A DNA stretch of 8,312 nucleotides from JABCPO02 sp963513115 (GCA_963513115.1 CAUPPN010000038.1:1-8312); one strand, 5' to 3'; positions 1 to 7,548 are shown, numbered from the stretch's first letter. Notes: generated by a model from the sequence alone, not told the origin. Translations and numbers: made by a program.

Positions 1-2
1 AA

Positions 3-800
3 GACAAGTTAGAAACAAAGAATTTAATAAAATCAATAATTATTAAATTACATGAATATGGATATATAACATTAGAAGATGATAGGATAATAATTGCAGA
101 TAAGAGTCAAAAAGAAATATGCAAATTAAATTATTCAGATAAATATATATTAGAAAAAATATATGTAGCAGATGATGATAATGATTCAATAATTACATAT
201 TCAGACCTTCAAAATGCATTTAGATTTTCATCACAAGAACTTTTATCTAAATTATATGAAGATTATGAGATGCAAAAACAAAAATTAGTAAAAGAAGGTG
301 TATATACAATACAAAATCATAGAGTTGATTTTTCAATGATACTTATGCTAATTCCATTATTTATTGCATATTCACTTGTGGGATATATGCATCCAATACT
401 ATCTATTATAATGTTTGTTATAATGTATATAGCGGCAAAAGTATCAATACTTTTAAGTAGTGAAAATTATTCTAAAAAAGGAATAAATGTAAAATATAAT
501 ATGGATGGATACAAAAAATACTTAAAGAGTTTAAATGATTATGTAGTGTCACAAAGATCAGAAAATTATCATGAAGAAGAGAAAAAACAAATAATAAAAG
601 AAATGAAAAAAAGAAATATATTTGATTTTTTAAACTTTGGAAAGAAAAAGAGCTTACCAGAAAATGAAGATATACAAAAAGAAAATCAGATATATAGAGC
701 ATTCTTTGGCTATGAAACATATGAAAACAGGAACGAAAAACTAGATACATTATCTGAGGCAATATGCTCATATATTGATATATTATCTGCTATGGCATAA
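3..800 (+). CDS. Partial DUF2207-like membrane protein (C-terminal part)
   Basis: The frame is open from the first complete codon at base 3 to the TAA at 798-800 (265 codons), so the start lies outside the window. The ATG at 270 is only an internal Met: it has no ribosome binding site and the frame is open upstream. Visible residues 1-90 look like a small helical, winged-helix-type region (LIKSIIIKLHEYGYITLEDD, then SDKYILEKIY). Two adjacent membrane helices follow at about residues 112-151, then KKGINVKYNMDGYKKYLKSL and a highly charged cytoplasmic-type tail rich in Lys and Glu. This order (a 'gene-dose' type helical domain with GYI, paired membrane segments, then a 'G...GYKKYL' motif) resembles the C-terminal half of DUF2207 predicted membrane proteins, whose function is unknown. 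The family call rests on motif memory and is moderate; membrane location is more certain. A terminator follows immediately. Confidence 0.6.
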   Translation, partial: DKLETKNLIKSIIIKLHEYGYITLEDDRIIIADKSQKEICKLNYSDKYILEKIYVADDDNDSIITYSDLQNAFRFSSQELLSKLYEDYEMQKQKLVKEGVYTIQNHRVDFSMILMLIPLFIAYSLVGYMHPILSIIMFVIMYIAAKVSILLSSENYSKKGINVKYNMDGYKKYLKSLNDYVVSQRSENYHEEEKKQIIKEMKKRNIFDFLNFGKKKSLPENEDIQKENQIYRAFFGYETYENRNEKLDTLSEAICSYIDILSAMA

Positions 801-805
801 ATTTC

Positions 806-839
806 AAAAAATACTGATAGATAAATATCGGTATTTTTT
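806..839 (+). terminator. Intrinsic terminator after the DUF2207-like gene
   Basis: A 14-bp stem pairs 806-819 with 826-839 around a 6-base loop (820-825), with one T-G wobble at 815/830. The A-run at 806-811 pairs with the T-run at 834-839, so the T-run forms both the stem base and the release tract. It begins six bases after the stop codon, so it ends transcription of the upstream gene. Confidence 0.85.
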
Positions 840-851
840 ATGTATAAATTT

Positions 852-889
852 ACTATTTAGTTGGCATAAAAATCCCATGCCAAAATAGT
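852..889. repeat. Bulged inverted repeat upstream of yebC
   Basis: TTGGCAT (861-867) pairs with ATGCCAA (877-883) across a 9-base loop. An outer 6-bp stem pairs 852-857 with 884-889, leaving a 3-base bulge (858-860). It is the most GC-rich patch in this spacer. No T-run follows on either strand, so it is not a second terminator. It lies upstream of the yebC -10 element, so it could be a protein binding site or part of a longer untranslated RNA. It does not match the CIRCE consensus. Confidence 0.5.
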
Positions 890-929
890 GAGTAATTATA
901 AAAACAAGTAAAAAATAATATAAAAATAT

Positions 930-957
930 ATTACAATTTGAAATAATATGATATAAT
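930..957 (+). promoter_or_regulatory. Extended -10 promoter of yebC
   Basis: TATAAT at 952-957 is a perfect -10 hexamer and is preceded by TG at 949-950, giving the extended -10 form TGnTATAAT. The best -35-like bases are ATTACA/TTACAA around 930-936, at a spacing of 15-16 bp, which is weak. Transcription would begin near 964, about 40 bases before the yebC ATG. The same TATGATATA core occurs upstream of eno and of the small peptide gene. Confidence 0.65.
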
Positions 958-1003
958 AAATATGTAAATTAGAAAACTAACTATAAGATATAAGGAGGAA
1001 TAA

Positions 1004-1732
1004 ATGTCAGGACATAGTAAATGGAATAATATACAAGCAAGAAAAGGAAAACAAGATGCAGCAAGAGGAAAACTTTTTACAAAATTAGGAAGAGAAATTA
1101 GTGTTGCAGTAAAACAAGGTGGACCGGATCCTGATGGTAATGCAACTTTAGCTGCTGCAATATCTAAAGCAAAAGCAAATAATATGCCAAATGATACAAT
1201 TAAAAATGCTATAAAAAAAGCAAGTGGCGAAGGAAACACAGATAACTATGAAGAAATATTATATGAAGGATATGGAAAATTTGGTGTAGCATTAGTAGTA
1301 GAAGCAATGACAGATAACAAAAATAGAACTGCAGGTGAAGTAAGACACGCATTTGATAGAAATGGTGGAAATTTAGGAACAACAGGTTCAGTTACATATA
1401 TGTTTAATAAAAAAGGACAAATAATAATTGCAAAAGAAAATTTAGCATATAGTGATGATGAAGTAATGGAAATTGTAATAGAAGCTGGTGCAGAAGACAT
1501 GAAAGTCGAAGATGAATACTTAGAAGTAATATGTGAGCCAAGAGACTTTGCAAATATATTAAAAGCACTAGAAGAAAAAGGTATTAAAATGGAACAAGCA
1601 GAAATTGTACAACTTGCAGAAACTAAAATATCTTTAACAGAAGAACAATATGCTAAAATAGAAAATTTAGTAGAAAAATTAGAAGAGTTAGACGATGTAC
1701 AAAATGTATATCACAATGCTGAAGAAGAATAA
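1004..1732 (+). CDS. yebC: YebC/PmpR (TACO1) family protein
   Basis: This is a full-length 242-residue YebC-family protein, the usual family size. It opens with the hallmark MSGHSKWNNI, then RKGKQDAARGKLFTKLGREI (13-32), KANNMPNDTIKNAIKKASG (57-75), GVALVVEAMTDNKNRT (94-109) and GGNLGTTGSV (121-130). The C-terminus is acidic. Family members were first annotated as transcriptional regulators (PmpR). Work on mitochondrial TACO1 and bacterial YebC points to a cytosolic translation factor that acts on ribosomes, notably at proline-rich stalls; which role applies here cannot be seen from sequence. The start is decided by AAGGAGG at 992-998, five bases before the ATG. The gene stands alone between terminators at 806-839 and 1770-1811, with its own extended -10 promoter, so it is probably monocistronic. 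It is often found next to ruvC in other genomes; that neighbour is absent here. Confidence 0.97.
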   Translation: MSGHSKWNNIQARKGKQDAARGKLFTKLGREISVAVKQGGPDPDGNATLAAAISKAKANNMPNDTIKNAIKKASGEGNTDNYEEILYEGYGKFGVALVVEAMTDNKNRTAGEVRHAFDRNGGNLGTTGSVTYMFNKKGQIIIAKENLAYSDDEVMEIVIEAGAEDMKVEDEYLEVICEPRDFANILKALEEKGIKMEQAEIVQLAETKISLTEEQYAKIENLVEKLEELDDVQNVYHNAEEE

Positions 1733-1769
1733 TTTTAATATAATAATTTTAAAATAATAACATAATAAC

Positions 1770-1811
1770 AAGATGAAAGTATATTTAAGTATAATTGCTT
1801 TCATCTTTTTT
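1770..1811 (+). terminator. Intrinsic terminator after yebC
   Basis: AAGATGAAAG (1770-1779) pairs perfectly with CTTTCATCTT (1798-1807) over 10 bp. The 18-base AT-rich loop may pair further. A T-run at 1806-1811 follows directly. It starts 37 bases after the yebC stop codon. Confidence 0.85.
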
Positions 1812-1929
1812 AATTGAAATGAATATTATTTAATGATAAGATTTAATATATTAAAATAAGAAATAAGAAAATAAAAAAATCAAAAAGATTAAAAAATAAT
1901 AAAATAAAAGAATGTAACTAACAAGTCAA
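1812..1929. other. A-rich spacer upstream of the flippase promoter
   Basis: No reading frame with a ribosome binding site exists here on either strand. The + strand carries repeated A-runs separated by short T-containing steps, directly upstream of the proposed -35 box at 1945. Such A-tracts could act as an UP-like element or bend the DNA; this is inference from base composition only. Confidence 0.4.
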
Positions 1930-1966
1930 TAATATGCATATTGCTTGAATAGTAATATGTATATTG
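1930..1966. repeat. Tandem operator-like 14-mers in the flippase promoter region
   Basis: TAATATGCATATTG (1930-1943) and TAATATGTATATTG (1953-1966) match at 13 of 14 bases and start 23 bp apart, close to two helical turns. The core of the first copy, AATATGCATATT (1931-1942), is a perfect 12-bp palindrome; the second copy differs by one central base. Copy 1 lies just upstream of the proposed -35 box and copy 2 lies inside the -35/-10 spacer, as expected for a repressor site. The regulator is unknown. Confidence 0.5.
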
Positions 1967-1973
1967 GTAAAAT
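1945..1973 (+). promoter_or_regulatory. Proposed promoter of the flippase-pepF operon
   Basis: TTGAAT (1945-1950) and TAAAAT (1968-1973) are separated by 17 bp. A TATAAT at 1976-1981 is an alternative -10 but has no convincing -35. Unlike the other promoters in the window it lacks the TG extension, and it overlaps the tandem palindromic repeats. Confidence 0.5.
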
Positions 1974-2013
1974 AATATAATAATGAAAATAAAAAGAAAT
2001 TAAGAGTGGTAAG

Positions 2014-4071
2014 ATGAATACAATAGATGATTTAAATTCGCAAGAAACATTAAAATTCATGACGCAAGAACTTGAAGCGCTTGATAAAGAAAAAAACAAT
2101 AAGGAAGAAAACAAAAGTAAAAAGAATATTCAGGAACTAGAAGCAGAAGTTAGTAATACATCTAAGTTTATGAAAAATGTAATAATGCTAATAGTTGCAC
2201 AAGTGTTAGTTAAAGTTTTTGGATTAATATATAGGATTGTAATAGTAAATGTACCAGGATTTGGTGATGAAGGTAATGGATACTATGCAACTGGATATGA
2301 AATATATGCACTGCTTTTGGCTATATCAAGTGTTGGTATACCATCTGTTATATCAAAGCTTGTATCTGAAAGAAAATCAATAGGCGATGAAAAAGGTGCA
2401 AATAGAATATTTAAAATAGCAAGCAAGTTATTTGTAAGCATTGGTGCAATACTTGGACTATTACTATACTTATTTGCAGATTTTATATCAATTAAATTAC
2501 TAAAAGTGCCGGATGTAGCACTTACACTAAAGGTATTAGCACCTGCTATTATGTTTGTATCATGGGCATCAGTAATTAGAGGATACTTTAGTGGATTAGA
2601 AGATATGAAACCTACAAGTATTAGTCAAACATTTGAACAATTACTTAATTGTACAGTAACTATTGCTTTAGTATATGCAGTAAGAGGAAAAGAAGCATAT
2701 ATGATGGCAGCTGCAGGTAATTTAGCTACAACAATATCAGTTATAATAGCATTTATATATATATTTGCATATTACAAAAGAAATAGGATTAAAAAAGCAA
2801 GCAACAAATTTTCAAAAGAAGATATATTAAGAGATAGGGATATTGCAAAAACTATATTATCACTTAGTATACCAATTACATTATCTTCTTTAATATCAAT
2901 ATTAAATACTTTTATTGATACATTTACTGTAAGTCAAGGAATACAAAAGGCATTAAGTGGATTGTATAATCAAAAAGAAGTGCTAGAGCAAAAAGCAATG
3001 GAAGCAAAAGGATTACTTTCTAAAATAAACACAATAGTAGGACTTCCACAAGCGGTAAATATTGCAATATCTACTGCAATAGTACCATCAATATCAGGAT
3101 TTTTAGCTAAAGGACAAAAAGATAAGGCGATACGAAGGATAAAAACATCTATGAATACTACAATGCTTATAGTATTTCCTTCAGTTGTTGGATTATTTGT
3201 ATTATCTGATCCAATACTAAAATTAATGTATCCAAGCGCACCAGATGGTGGATTAATAATGAAAATACTATGCATACCTACAATATTCATATGTTTTAGC
3301 CATACAGTAAATGGAGCACTACAAGGGTTTAATGATTTTAAGGCACCAATGATTGCAGTAATTGTAGGGGCTATAATCAAGATTGTATTAAATAGTATAT
3401 TAATACCAAATCCTAAGATACAAGTATATGGAGCTACAATATCATCTGTAATAACACAAATTACAGCATTTACAATTACATATACAATACTTAAAAAACG
3501 AAGTGGTTACAAACTAAAAATAATTGAAGTATTAAAACCACTTATGGCAGCTATAATGATGGGAGTGTGTACTTTTGCTGCATATTACTTCTTAGAAAGA
3601 TATATAGGTTCAAATAAGGCAGTACTAGTATCAGTGTTTGTAGCGCTTATTACATATATACCATTTCTACTATTATTTAACGCATTAGATGAAGATACAA
3701 TAAAAGCACTACCTAATAATAGGATAATGAGAATAATTAAAGAAAATAATAGGAAAAGAGAAGTAATAAAAAGAGCAAAACATATATATGTATTAAGAAA
3801 ATTAAACAAAAATACTAAGAAAAAGAAGATAAAAATTAATGATCAAAAAGATAAAATTCAAGATGAAGATTTAAATAATCATAAAGATATAGAGAATATA
3901 GACAATAACACAGAAGACAATTTTAAAACTAAAAAATATATATATGACAAAAAAGAATTAGAAAAATTAGAAGATATATATTATAGTAATTCTAATTATG
4001 ATATATATAGTACTACAAGAAGAAAAAGAAATAGAATCGGAAATAGAAAAAGAGGAAAGGGAAAGCATTAG
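2014..4071 (+). CDS. MurJ/SpoVB-family (YtgP-like) lipid-linked oligosaccharide flippase
   Basis: This 685-residue integral membrane protein has about 14 predicted membrane helices between residues 54 and 556. Family-typical stretches include VLVKVFGLIYRIVIV (64-78), GYEIYALLLAISSVGIPSVI (94-113), ISKLVSER (113-120), SWASVIRGYFSGLEDMKPT (183-201), GLPQAVNIAISTAIVPSISG (343-362) and NGALQGFNDFKAPM (433-446). These fit the polysaccharide biosynthesis/MviN group that includes B. subtilis YtgP (MurJ) and SpoVB, which move lipid II or related lipid-linked sugars across the membrane; the exact substrate cannot be assigned. The core is of normal size, but there is a 50-residue charged N-terminal extension and a 130-residue Lys/Arg/Asn/Asp-rich C-terminal tail (about 557-685) ending in Arg/Lys clusters. 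The ATG at 2014 has only a weak ribosome binding site (GAGTGGT, 2004-2010); Met53 has none, so 2014 is kept. pepF starts three bases after the stop. Confidence 0.87.
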   Translation: MNTIDDLNSQETLKFMTQELEALDKEKNNKEENKSKKNIQELEAEVSNTSKFMKNVIMLIVAQVLVKVFGLIYRIVIVNVPGFGDEGNGYYATGYEIYALLLAISSVGIPSVISKLVSERKSIGDEKGANRIFKIASKLFVSIGAILGLLLYLFADFISIKLLKVPDVALTLKVLAPAIMFVSWASVIRGYFSGLEDMKPTSISQTFEQLLNCTVTIALVYAVRGKEAYMMAAAGNLATTISVIIAFIYIFAYYKRNRIKKASNKFSKEDILRDRDIAKTILSLSIPITLSSLISILNTFIDTFTVSQGIQKALSGLYNQKEVLEQKAMEAKGLLSKINTIVGLPQAVNIAISTAIVPSISGFLAKGQKDKAIRRIKTSMNTTMLIVFPSVVGLFVLSDPILKLMYPSAPDGGLIMKILCIPTIFICFSHTVNGALQGFNDFKAPMIAVIVGAIIKIVLNSILIPNPKIQVYGATISSVITQITAFTITYTILKKRSGYKLKIIEVLKPLMAAIMMGVCTFAAYYFLERYIGSNKAVLVSVFVALITYIPFLLLFNALDEDTIKALPNNRIMRIIKENNRKREVIKRAKHIYVLRKLNKNTKKKKIKINDQKDKIQDEDLNNHKDIENIDNNTEDNFKTKKYIYDKKELEKLEDIYYSNSNYDIYSTTRRKRNRIGNRKRGKGKH

Positions 4072-4074
4072 TAT

Positions 4075-5868
4075 ATGGAAGAAAAAGAAAAAGAAAATTA
4101 CAATTGGAGATTTGAAGATATATATGAAAAATTAGATGAAGATTGCAGAAAAGAATTAGAAGATGCTAAAAATATAGGAAAAGAGATAGTATCATTAAAA
4201 GGAAAACTAAATAATTATGATAATATATTAAAATGCTTAAAGCTTGAAACTAGTTTAGCCAAAATATCTGAAAAGGCAGGATCATATACATATCTTAAAT
4301 ATTCACAAAATATGAAAGATATTGAAACAGAAAAACTTTCTGTTACTGTAGGAAATACTTTTTCAAATATAGAAAAGGAACTGTCTTTTGTAACATCTGA
4401 GATATTAGAAAATGATGATGAATTTTTAGAAAAGATGTTAGAAGATGAAAAATTTGCTAAATACAAAATATCACTTGAAAGATTGTTTAAAGAAAAGAAA
4501 CATATACTTTCTAAAAAGGAAGAAAAGATCCTTACTGCATTAGGATCTAAAATATCATATTCTGGTATATATGATATACTTACAAATCTAGAAATGAACT
4601 ATGGTGAAATAGAAGATTCAAAAGGTGAAAAACATACACTTACTGATGCAATGTATTCAAAATATTTAGCAAGTGAAGATAGAACTTTAAGAAAAAATGC
4701 ATATGAAAGATTATATGAAAAATATATGCTACATAACCAAAGTATAACAGAGATGTATATATCACACTCAGAGGTTATAAAAGAGGAACTAAAACTTAGA
4801 AACTATAATTCACTTTTGGAATCATCTTCTCTTTCAAATGGTGTATCAGAAGATGTATATAATATATTATTATCTGCAGTTAATGAAATGATGGAAGTAA
4901 ATCATAGGGCACTTGCAATTAAAAGAAAGATGTGTAATTTTGAAAAAGGCGATTATCATTTCTATGACATATACTATAATCCATTAGAAGATAATTTGGA
5001 TATATCATTTGAAGAAGGAAAGAAAATGGTATTAGACGCATTATCTGCTTTAGGTGATGACTATATTAAAGTATTAGAAGAAGCCTTTAGAAATAACTGG
5101 GTAGATGTATATCCTAAAGAAGGAAAAGAAAATGGTGCATATAGTTTAGGAATATATGATGTGCACCCATATGTAATGCTTAATCATACTGGATCATTAG
5201 ACGATGTTTCAACAATAGCACATGAGATGGGGCATGCAATGCATTCATACCTATCATCTAAAGCACAAGATTTTGAAACACCTGATTATACAATAATGGT
5301 TGCAGAAGTTGCATCAACAGTAAACGAAATGCTTTTTGCAGAATATAATATTTCAAAAGAACAAGATAAAAAGAAAAAAGCAAAATTATTATTTGATTTA
5401 ATAGATAGGATTAGAGCAACATTATTTAGACAAACAATGTTTGCAGAATTTGAAAAATATGCAAATGAAGCAATATGGGATGAAAAAGAAATAACAAGAG
5501 ATGACTTAAATGCATATTATAGTGATTTAATTAAAAAATACTTTAAAGATGAAGTAGTTGAATCAAATGAAATAATGTATGAATGGTCTAGAATCCCACA
5601 CTTCTATAGGCCATACTATGTATATAAGTATGCAACAGGAATATCATCTGCAATATATATTGCTAAACATATATTAGAAGATGGAAAAAACAACGAAAGA
5701 GAGTATATTGAAAAATATTTAGATATGCTTAAAAGCGGTGGTTCAAAATTATCACAAGATACTTTGAAAATAGCAGGAGTTGACTTGGAAGATAAGAATG
5801 TATACAAAGAGGCTATTAGCTATATGAATGACAAGATAACAGAGCTTGAAGGATTAATTGAAGAGTAA
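4075..5868 (+). CDS. pepF: Oligoendopeptidase F, M3 family zinc metallopeptidase
   Basis: The 597-residue product has the normal PepF length and layout: an N-terminal helical part starting NWRFEDIY (9-16), the PepF N-terminal domain around 110-190, and the M3 catalytic domain from about 200 to 580. The zinc site is HEMGH at 383-387 (ligands His383 and His387, catalytic Glu384). The third ligand is Glu411 in VAEVAST, 24 residues downstream as in other M3 enzymes. HFYRPYYVYKYATG (509-522) matches the conserved Tyr-rich substrate-binding segment. No signal peptide is seen, so it is a cytosolic enzyme that cuts short peptides. It starts three bases after the flippase stop codon and its ribosome binding site (GAGGAAAGGG, 4052-4061) lies inside the flippase 3' end, so the two genes are very probably co-transcribed and perhaps translationally coupled. 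No strong terminator follows. Confidence 0.96.
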   Translation: MEEKEKENYNWRFEDIYEKLDEDCRKELEDAKNIGKEIVSLKGKLNNYDNILKCLKLETSLAKISEKAGSYTYLKYSQNMKDIETEKLSVTVGNTFSNIEKELSFVTSEILENDDEFLEKMLEDEKFAKYKISLERLFKEKKHILSKKEEKILTALGSKISYSGIYDILTNLEMNYGEIEDSKGEKHTLTDAMYSKYLASEDRTLRKNAYERLYEKYMLHNQSITEMYISHSEVIKEELKLRNYNSLLESSSLSNGVSEDVYNILLSAVNEMMEVNHRALAIKRKMCNFEKGDYHFYDIYYNPLEDNLDISFEEGKKMVLDALSALGDDYIKVLEEAFRNNWVDVYPKEGKENGAYSLGIYDVHPYVMLNHTGSLDDVSTIAHEMGHAMHSYLSSKAQDFETPDYTIMVAEVASTVNEMLFAEYNISKEQDKKKKAKLLFDLIDRIRATLFRQTMFAEFEKYANEAIWDEKEITRDDLNAYYSDLIKKYFKDEVVESNEIMYEWSRIPHFYRPYYVYKYATGISSAIYIAKHILEDGKNNEREYIEKYLDMLKSGGSKLSQDTLKIAGVDLEDKNVYKEAISYMNDKITELEGLIEE

Positions 5869-5893
5869 TTATATATTAGGAAATATTTAAAAA

Positions 5894-5930
5894 AGTCTAT
5901 TAAATATAGACTATGCAAAATTTAATAGAT
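5894..5930. repeat. Two mutually exclusive hairpins between pepF and eno
   Basis: AGTCTAT (5894-5900) can pair with ATAGACT (5906-5912) over 7 bp. Alternatively GTCTATTAAAT (5895-5905) can pair with 5920-5930 over 11 bp with one G-T wobble. The two forms share the 5' arm and exclude each other. No clean T-run follows, only ATAATATTATTT, so this is at best a weak terminator of the flippase-pepF operon. It lies upstream of the likely eno transcription start, which argues against a riboswitch for eno unless an earlier promoter is used. Confidence 0.4.
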
Positions 5931-5948
5931 ATAATATTATTTGTAAAA

Positions 5949-5959
5949 TATGATATAGT
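5949..5959 (+). promoter_or_regulatory. Extended -10 promoter of eno
   Basis: TATGATATAGT contains TG (5951-5952), one base, then TATAGT (5954-5959), a 5-of-6 match to the -10 hexamer with the TG extension. No good -35 sits 16-18 bp upstream. An alternative pair is TTGTAA (5941-5946) with TAATAA (5964-5969), 17 bp apart. Either gives a leader of roughly 50 bases before the eno ATG. Confidence 0.5.
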
Positions 5960-6023
5960 ACAATAATAAATTTAAGATTATGTTAGACAAAAAATATAAG
6001 TAATAACATTTTAAGGAGGAAAT

Positions 6024-7343
6024 ATGAAAGATTATTATATTGAAAAAGTACATGCAAGGGAGATATTAGACTCTAGAGGAAACCCAACAGTTATGGTAGA
6101 GGCATATGTAAATGATGCAAAAGGAGTTGCAAAAGTACCATCTGGAGCATCAACTGGTAAGTACGAAGCAGTAGAACTAAGAGATGGAGACGAAAAAAGA
6201 TACTTAGGTAAAGGAACACTAAAGGCAGTAGAAAATGTTAATACAGATATTAATGAGGTTATTTCTTCAGATTCTGAAGATGATGTTACTGTATTATATA
6301 ACTCAATTGCAGAAATTGACTACGATATGATAGATAGCGATGGAACAGAAAACAAAAGTAAGTTTGGAGCTAATGCAATACTTGGAACATCAATTGCAGT
6401 TGCAAATGCTATGGCAAATGACAATATGCAAGAATTATATCAATTCCTAGGTGGAGAAGCTGCAAATACACTACCTGTACCTATGATGAATATATTAAAT
6501 GGTGGAGCACATGCTGGAAACACAGTAGACGTACAAGAGTTTATGATAATGCCAGTAGGTTTTAAAACATTTAAAGAAGCGTTAAGAGCAGGTGTTGAAG
6601 TATATCATAATTTAGGTATGATACTTAAAGAAAGAGGATTATCTACAGCAGTAGGAGATGAAGGTGGATTTGCACCAGATTTAAACACTGTAGAAGAAGT
6701 ATTAGACACAATGATAGAAGCAATTGAAAAAGCAGGATACAAACTAAGAGAAGAATTTGTATTTGCAATAGACGCAGCTGCAAGCGAGTGGAAAAAAGAT
6801 GGAAGCGAAAAATATCATTTACCAAAATCTGGTAAAGAATATACAACAGATGAACTAATAGACAGATGGGAAGAACTAATTACTAAATATCCAATAATTT
6901 CATTAGAAGATGGATTAGATGAAGAAGACTGGGAAGGCTGGAAAAAATTAAATGAAAGACTTGGTGATAGGCTTCAATTAGTAGGAGATGACCTATTAGT
7001 TACAAATACAAAAAGACTTAAAAAAGCAATTGAAGAAAAATCATGCAATTCTATACTAATAAAATTAAATCAAATTGGAACAATTACTGAAACAATTAAC
7101 GCTGTAGAAATGGCAAAAGATGCAGGAATGACAGCAATAATTTCACATAGATCTGGTGAAACAGACGATACTACAATTGCAGATTTGGCAGTAGCACTAA
7201 ATGCTGGACAAATTAAAACAGGTGCACCATGCAGGATTGATAGAGTAGCAAAATATAATAGACTACTAGAAATAGAAGAAATACTAGGTGCTAAAGCAAA
7301 ATATGCTGGAAAAAAAGCATTTAAAATTGACTGGAAATTCTAA
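6024..7343 (+). CDS. eno: Enolase (phosphopyruvate hydratase)
   Basis: This is a full-length 439-residue enolase, converting 2-phosphoglycerate to phosphoenolpyruvate in glycolysis; it is cytosolic and Mg-dependent. The N-terminal domain has AREILDSRGNPTV and VPSGASTGKYEAVELRDGD. The barrel carries the expected active-site residues: catalytic Glu213 in VGDEGGFAPDL and Lys347 in ILIKLNQIGT; Mg ligands Asp250 (FAID), Glu295 (SLEDGL) and Asp322 (VGDD); and phosphate-binding Arg376/Ser377 in SHRSGET. It should therefore be active. In the C-terminal GAPSRTDR motif, the usual Ser and Thr are Cys403 and Ile405. The start is fixed by AAGGAGGA at 6013-6020. It is separated from the other lower-glycolysis genes (gap, pgk, tpi, gpm) with which it often clusters in Bacillota. 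No intrinsic terminator is visible directly after it, so transcripts may run into the downstream small ORFs. Confidence 0.99.
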   Translation: MKDYYIEKVHAREILDSRGNPTVMVEAYVNDAKGVAKVPSGASTGKYEAVELRDGDEKRYLGKGTLKAVENVNTDINEVISSDSEDDVTVLYNSIAEIDYDMIDSDGTENKSKFGANAILGTSIAVANAMANDNMQELYQFLGGEAANTLPVPMMNILNGGAHAGNTVDVQEFMIMPVGFKTFKEALRAGVEVYHNLGMILKERGLSTAVGDEGGFAPDLNTVEEVLDTMIEAIEKAGYKLREEFVFAIDAAASEWKKDGSEKYHLPKSGKEYTTDELIDRWEELITKYPIISLEDGLDEEDWEGWKKLNERLGDRLQLVGDDLLVTNTKRLKKAIEEKSCNSILIKLNQIGTITETINAVEMAKDAGMTAIISHRSGETDDTTIADLAVALNAGQIKTGAPCRIDRVAKYNRLLEIEEILGAKAKYAGKKAFKIDWKF

Positions 7344-7365
7344 TATATATAATAAATAAAATTAA

Positions 7366-7545
7366 AAATTTAAAAAATTAAAAAGTAAAAAAAGCCAAAA
7401 AGTTAAAAAGAAAAAATTTAAAAAAGAAACTGAGATTGAAGAATTGTATTTAAAATTTGATATTGAAAAAAGTAAGTGGATTGAAATTTTAGATTTCTTA
7501 AATAGAAATAAATTACTAAAAGAACAAGAAAAATTATCGCTATAA
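7366..7545 (+). pseudogene. Start-less Lys-rich reading frame, possible gene remnant
   Basis: A frame open from 7366 to the TAA at 7543-7545 reads as about 25 mostly Lys residues, then a plausible helical protein end: ETEIEELYLKFDIEKSKWIE, followed by ILDFLNRNKLLKEQEKLSL. There is no ATG or GTG in frame and no ATG in any + frame between the eno stop and 7587. The only usual start codon in frame is TTG at 7444, without a ribosome binding site. The second half looks more protein-like than random AT-rich DNA, which suggests a decayed or 5'-truncated gene. The A-tract part (7364-7425) could instead be non-coding, intrinsically bent DNA. I do not recognise the product. Confidence 0.25.
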
Positions 7546-7548
7546 AAG

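Noticed and set aside
270..272. ATG at 270 as start of a separate 176-residue protein
   Set aside because: The frame is open from base 3, reads as continuous protein, and there is no ribosome binding site before 270.
861..883. CIRCE/HrcA heat-shock operator
   Set aside because: The arm sequence TTGGCAT differs from TTAGCACTC and the arm spacing does not match, and yebC is not a heat-shock gene.
931..1239. 102-codon reading frame on the - strand over the yebC start
   Set aside because: It overlaps the conserved yebC N-terminus and promoter in antisense and shows no ribosome binding site or family features.
1983..2003. Six-codon upstream ORF (MKIKRN) before the flippase
   Set aside because: It has no ribosome binding site and lies in A-rich DNA where short frames arise by chance.
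2970..3380. 136-codon reading frame on the - strand within the flippase gene
   Set aside because: It is antisense to conserved membrane segments of the flippase and has no start signals; it reflects codon bias of the + strand gene.
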